The position numbers and the translations under genes are program-made. Below the pieces are notes generated by a model, which saw only the letters and a program-made list of their open reading frames with translations, had not been told where the DNA came from and did not search any database. Shown here in pieces: positions 14,611-16,717 of a DNA stretch of 16,717 nt (its first letter is position 1; the number at the start of each line of letters is the position of its first letter). Source of the stretch: CAIYRG01 sp035632215 (GTDB taxonomy: Bacteria; Pseudomonadota; Alphaproteobacteria; Micropepsales; Micropepsaceae); NCBI GenBank assembly GCA_035632215.1, contig DASQHF010000101.1:1-16717 (forward strand), written 5' to 3'.

Positions 14611-15300
14611 CTAATGCTCATGCCTCGGCTCTGTTGCCGAGTTCCGTCCCCGCTGCTGCGCTCGATATTCCTCTTCATCCGGAACTGTTGGCAGTGGCGG
14701 AAGAGATTGCCGACGGGTCCGATGTGATCGGGCTTGAGCGGTGGCGACTCGAAGTCCTTCTTCGAGCTGTTCTTTATGTCGATCGGTCTTTACGGGACCA
14801 TAGCGAAGCTGGCGAGCGTGAGAGATCACCGTAGCCCATTCACCTAGCTCTGATCTTATGGCGTTGATGTGTTGCCAAAGGGTCTTCACGGCCTTCTCGG
14901 TTAGGATGGTATAGCTTCTGCCACCCTTTCGATCCGGGCGTACCGCATAGGCCGTCGGAACGTCCGTAATTCGCGCATGAACGACCACGTCGCGATAGAC
15001 CTTCAATTGTGAGAACTGTGCTACCGCCGCGCTGATCTCTTTGCGCGCCTGATCCTCAAGTGGCAGGGTTTCAATGGCGATTTGGATTATTTGCGCGATG
15101 CCGTCCAGGCCGTTAATGCGCGACGTGATCTCATATTTGTCGCCAGGAAATGTGAGGCAGGACTCGAACATATCGTATAGGGCCGACGCGGCATCGTTAT
15201 AGGTCATAGCGACCGCACCAATGGCCTCAAGCTGGCCCTTGCTGAAGTTCTCTAGGGTTTCTCCCCAGCGCCAACCACTTCGCCACTGCTTACTTTTCAT
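14611..15300 (-). CDS. IS passenger protein with HEPN-like R-x4-H motif; function unknown
   Basis: The protein has 229 residues with no signal peptide or membrane helix. The first 160 residues look alpha-helical: LEAIGAVAMTYNDAASALYDMFESCL (about 24-49), a short linker, ITSRINGLDGIAQIIQIAIETL (58-79), then ARKEISAAVAQFSQLKVYRDVVVHARITD. In that last stretch Arg103 and His108 form R-x4-H, the arrangement of catalytic residues in HEPN-fold ribonucleases and in many uncharacterised RNxxxH proteins. The last 60 residues are polar and probably disordered. The ATG has GAGG only 2 nt upstream, which is close. It diverges from the 58-codon gene, 31 nt away, inside the IS. The HEPN link is my inference from the motif and helix layout. 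Confidence 0.7.
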   Translation of the reverse strand: MKSKQWRSGWRWGETLENFSKGQLEAIGAVAMTYNDAASALYDMFESCLTFPGDKYEITSRINGLDGIAQIIQIAIETLPLEDQARKEISAAVAQFSQLKVYRDVVVHARITDVPTAYAVRPDRKGGRSYTILTEKAVKTLWQHINAIRSELGEWATVISHARQLRYGPVKTDRHKEQLEEGLRVATAQARSHRTRRQSLPPLPTVPDEEEYRAQQRGRNSATEPRHEH

Positions 15301-15331
15301 ATCCTCGCGTCCCAGTTATCGTGCGTCCCAT

Positions 15332-15508
15332 ATGAGCGACAAGACCGAAAACGATGCCTACAGCGACGCTGAAGCCGAGCAGCGCTTCAAGACGACGCTG
15401 AAGCGTATGCTCAGCACGCCGCACAGGCTGCACAGCGACTCGAAAAAGCCCCGCACGAAGAAGGCTAAGAAGTCCGTTCGAGCAAAGCCAAGATCGCGCG
15501 GAGCTTAG
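15332..15508 (+). CDS. Small basic IS passenger protein (58 residues), unknown
   Basis: The ATG at 15332 opens MSDKTENDAYSDAEAEQRFK, an acidic then amphipathic helix. It continues TTLKRMLSTPHRLHSDSKKP and ends in a Lys/Arg-rich tail (KKAKKSVRAKPRSRG). Similar very small proteins with a LSTPH-type turn are seen in Rhizobiales, but no function is attached to them as far as I know. The start lies 31 nt from the divergent start of the 229-residue passenger, so the two share a control region. It ends 26 nt before the convergent transposase stop. No ribosome site is clear. It could be a partner of the HEPN-like protein or a nucleic-acid-binding protein; both are guesses. Confidence 0.6.
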   Translation: MSDKTENDAYSDAEAEQRFKTTLKRMLSTPHRLHSDSKKPRTKKAKKSVRAKPRSRGA

Positions 15509-15534
15509 CGCGGCCAGCCCTGAATTTCGCGTCT

Positions 15535-16455
15535 TTAGTGAGCCGTCTGTCGATAGGTAAGGCGCTTCCCTTCGGCACCCTTGAGGATACGTTCGGCCCG
15601 CATTTCATCGTTGACGCCAAATGCGGCGCGGTTGCTGGCCCGGAAATCGAACTCGGCAAGATAGCGGTGCAGGTGTTGCTCGCCACAGTGTTGATACGTG
15701 CCGACCATGCCGCGCTTGAAAATGCTGAAATAGCCTTCCGCCGTGTTGGTATGGACTTTCCGCCCCTTCTTGCCTTTGCGGACGTATTGCTTGTTGTGAT
15801 CGACGCTCTCGTGTTCGGCGGTCGCGCGGTTGAACTTGTAGTATTGCGCGCCGTCCGTGTGCAGGATGCTCTTGGGATCGACGTGGCCGAACAGTGCCGG
15901 GAGAATTTCATCGCGGCTCGGTTCGCCCGCCAATGGGAAAGACAGGATGCGTCCGCCGCGCTCCACGAGGCTCAGGACGGCGATGTTCTTCTTGTAGCCG
16001 TGACCGATCCTCGTCTTGCGCGAACGGCTCAAAACTGTTTCGTCCGCTTCCACGACCTTGTTCTTGCCGCCGATCTTCGGGGCGGTCGCGGTCGGGGCCA
16101 TAGCTTCCCTGATACGGTGCGCCATGAACCACGCGGACTTGTACGTGATCCCAAGCATCCGGTGCAGCTGGTGAGCCGAGATGCCTTTCTTGGAGGATGA
16201 CATCAGGTGCATGGCGAGCAGCCACTTGTGCAACGGAATGTGCGACCGCTCGAACACCGTGCCGGTGCGAACTGTGAACTTGCCGTGGCAACCGTTGCAC
16301 ACGAACATTCCAGCCTGTGTCAGTCCGCCCATCTTGTGAACCGTGTCCACGCCGCACAGCGGGCAGGTCACGCCGTTAGGCCAGCGGTCGGCTTCCATGA
16401 AGGCAATCGCGGCGGCTTCGTTCGTAAATTCGGGCTTGGTTAGATCGGCGGTCAT
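15535..16455 (-). CDS. IS1595-family (ISXO2-like) transposase
   Basis: A complete 306-residue transposase. The N-terminal zinc ribbon has C31-x2-C34 (CPLCG) and C53-x2-C56 (CNGCHGKF). A helix-turn-helix-like region follows (HKWLLAMHLMSSSKKGISA, LGITYKSAWFMAHRIREAM). The catalytic ISXO2 domain shows Asp138 in VVEADET, Asp201 in LHTDGAQYY, Asn237/Glu240 in HTNTAEGYFSIFKRG, and Lys248. This is the DDNK/DDEK plan of the family, ending with the conserved HLHRYLAEFDFRASNR. No frameshift or truncation is seen, so it could be active. The ATG is 7 nt after AAGGGA, and the promoter lies in the right inverted repeat. Confidence 0.96.
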   Translation of the reverse strand: MTADLTKPEFTNEAAAIAFMEADRWPNGVTCPLCGVDTVHKMGGLTQAGMFVCNGCHGKFTVRTGTVFERSHIPLHKWLLAMHLMSSSKKGISAHQLHRMLGITYKSAWFMAHRIREAMAPTATAPKIGGKNKVVEADETVLSRSRKTRIGHGYKKNIAVLSLVERGGRILSFPLAGEPSRDEILPALFGHVDPKSILHTDGAQYYKFNRATAEHESVDHNKQYVRKGKKGRKVHTNTAEGYFSIFKRGMVGTYQHCGEQHLHRYLAEFDFRASNRAAFGVNDEMRAERILKGAEGKRLTYRQTAH

Positions 16456-16479
16456 CGGAAATCCCTTTCAATGACCGCA

Positions 16480-16508
16480 TTTCTAGCCCTTGTAGCGTTT
16501 TAAGTCAA
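16480..16508 (-). promoter_or_regulatory. Transposase promoter within the right inverted repeat
   Basis: On the minus strand TTGACT (16503-16508) and TAGAAA (16480-16485) are 17 nt apart, about 25 nt before the transposase start codon at 16455. Confidence 0.5.
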
Positions 16509-16521
16509 GTATATAATCGCG
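16482..16521 (-). repeat. Right terminal inverted repeat
   Basis: Reverse complement begins CGCGATTATATACTTGAC and ends ACAAGGGCTAGA, matching the left repeat at about 34 of 40 positions. Confidence 0.9.
16490..16517 (+). promoter_or_regulatory. Outward-facing promoter-like sequence in the right IS end
   Basis: TTGTAG (16490-16495) and TATAAT (16512-16517) lie 16 nt apart and point out of the element toward the second IS1595-family transposase gene. The -35 is weak. Confidence 0.35.
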
Positions 16522-16529
16522 TGTTTATT
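16522..16529. repeat. Right copy of 8-bp target-site duplication
   Basis: TGTTTATT, identical to 14448-14455. It also directly abuts the start of the second IS1595-family element at 16530. Confidence 0.9.
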
Positions 16530-16542
16530 CGTCATTATGTAC

Positions 16543-16571
16543 TTGACACATGCAGGAGAAAACCTTATGTT
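16543..16571 (+). promoter_or_regulatory. Promoter of the second IS1595-family transposase
   Basis: A perfect TTGACA (16543-16548), a 17-nt spacer and TATGTT (16566-16571) lie 23 nt before the transposase ATG. The -35 overlaps the terminal repeat, as in the neighbouring element. Confidence 0.6.
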
Positions 16572-16594
16572 TACGGCATAAGGAGTTAGCCGCC

Positions 16595-16717
16595 ATGCCT
16601 AAGAACATCCCCCTTCGCTTTAGAGACGAAGAGGCTGCCCGCGCCCATTTGGAGCGTATCCAATGGCCGGATGGGCCGATCTGCCCGCATTGCGGCGTCG
16701 TGGACAAAGCCTCCCGC
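16595..16717 (+). CDS. IS1595-family transposase, N-terminal part (cut by window end)
   Basis: Forty-one codons are visible: MPKNIPLRFRDEEAARAHLE, then RIQWPDGPICPHCGVVDKAS. The IQWPDGPICPHCG segment is the first half of the zinc ribbon that opens IS1595-family transposases (C30-x2-C33). AGGAG stands 9 nt before the ATG. The residues differ clearly from the transposase at 15535-16455, so this is a different family member, not a copy. Confidence 0.88.
   Translation, partial: MPKNIPLRFRDEEAARAHLERIQWPDGPICPHCGVVDKASR

Larger units (their letters stand above)
14456..16521 (-). mobile_element. Complete IS1595-family insertion sequence with two passenger genes (2,066 bp)
   Basis: The borders are set by the exact 8-bp duplication and by terminal inverted repeats of about 40 bp (14456-14495 and 16482-16521, about 34 of 40 matching). 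Inside are the transposase (minus strand, right end), a 58-codon gene and a 229-codon gene. The latter two are not needed for transposition and count as passengers; some IS1595 members are known to carry passengers. Both repeats contain TTGA(G/C)T reading inward and TATAAT reading outward. The element has landed in the upstream region of the MetE-like gene and right beside another IS1595-family element. Confidence 0.92.
16530..16717 (+). mobile_element. Second IS1595-family element, left end only (continues beyond window)
   Basis: The sequence CGTCATTATGTACTTGAC at 16530-16547 matches the first element's right terminal repeat at 15 of 18 bases, in the orientation expected of a left end. A transposase gene follows with a distinct protein sequence. 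The right end is outside the window. Confidence 0.82.

Noticed and set aside
14595..14834. Plus-strand frame of 79 codons in the IS left part
   Set aside because: It overlaps the 3' end of the 229-codon passenger on the other strand and has no ribosome site. It looks protein-like in places, so this is a weak rejection.

Overview
The window looks like the chromosome of an alphaproteobacterium, most likely of the Hyphomicrobiales (Rhizobiales). The DNA is GC-rich. The gene order rlpA, D,D-carboxypeptidase, tmk, holB ... TatD hydrolase, metallo-hydrolase is a familiar one in that group, and a palindromic intergenic repeat of a type common in these genomes is present. No rRNA, tRNA or CRISPR array was seen. 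No gene-free stretch exceeds 300 bases.

Positions 1-1413 hold the 3' part of a molybdenum hydroxylase large subunit, closed by a clear intrinsic terminator. From 1570 to 6595 a plus-strand run encodes an RlpA-like SPOR lipoprotein, a penicillin-binding D,D-carboxypeptidase, thymidylate kinase (tmk), DNA polymerase III delta' (holB) and a nitronate-monooxygenase-family flavoprotein. Several of these genes overlap or nearly touch, which suggests co-transcription.

From 6642 to 10842 lies an accessory block. It contains a three-helix membrane protein, 3-hydroxyanthranilate 3,4-dioxygenase, an exported double-VOC protein, a DUF6152 protein and two further exported proteins of unknown function. 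It sits where metG would normally lie. The core order resumes at 10937 with a TatD hydrolase, a PhnP-like metallo-hydrolase and a SAM methyltransferase, which converge on a MetE-C-terminal-like gene.

The right end, 14448-16717, is mobile DNA. A complete 2,066-bp IS1595-family element (14456-16521) has 40-bp terminal inverted repeats, an 8-bp target duplication, an ISXO2-like transposase and two divergent passenger genes. One passenger has an R-x4-H motif in a helical context that resembles HEPN ribonuclease-fold proteins; the other is a 58-residue basic protein. A second, different IS1595-family element begins immediately after the right target duplication and runs off the window. This nested or tandem pair with its passenger cassette is the most unusual part of the window.
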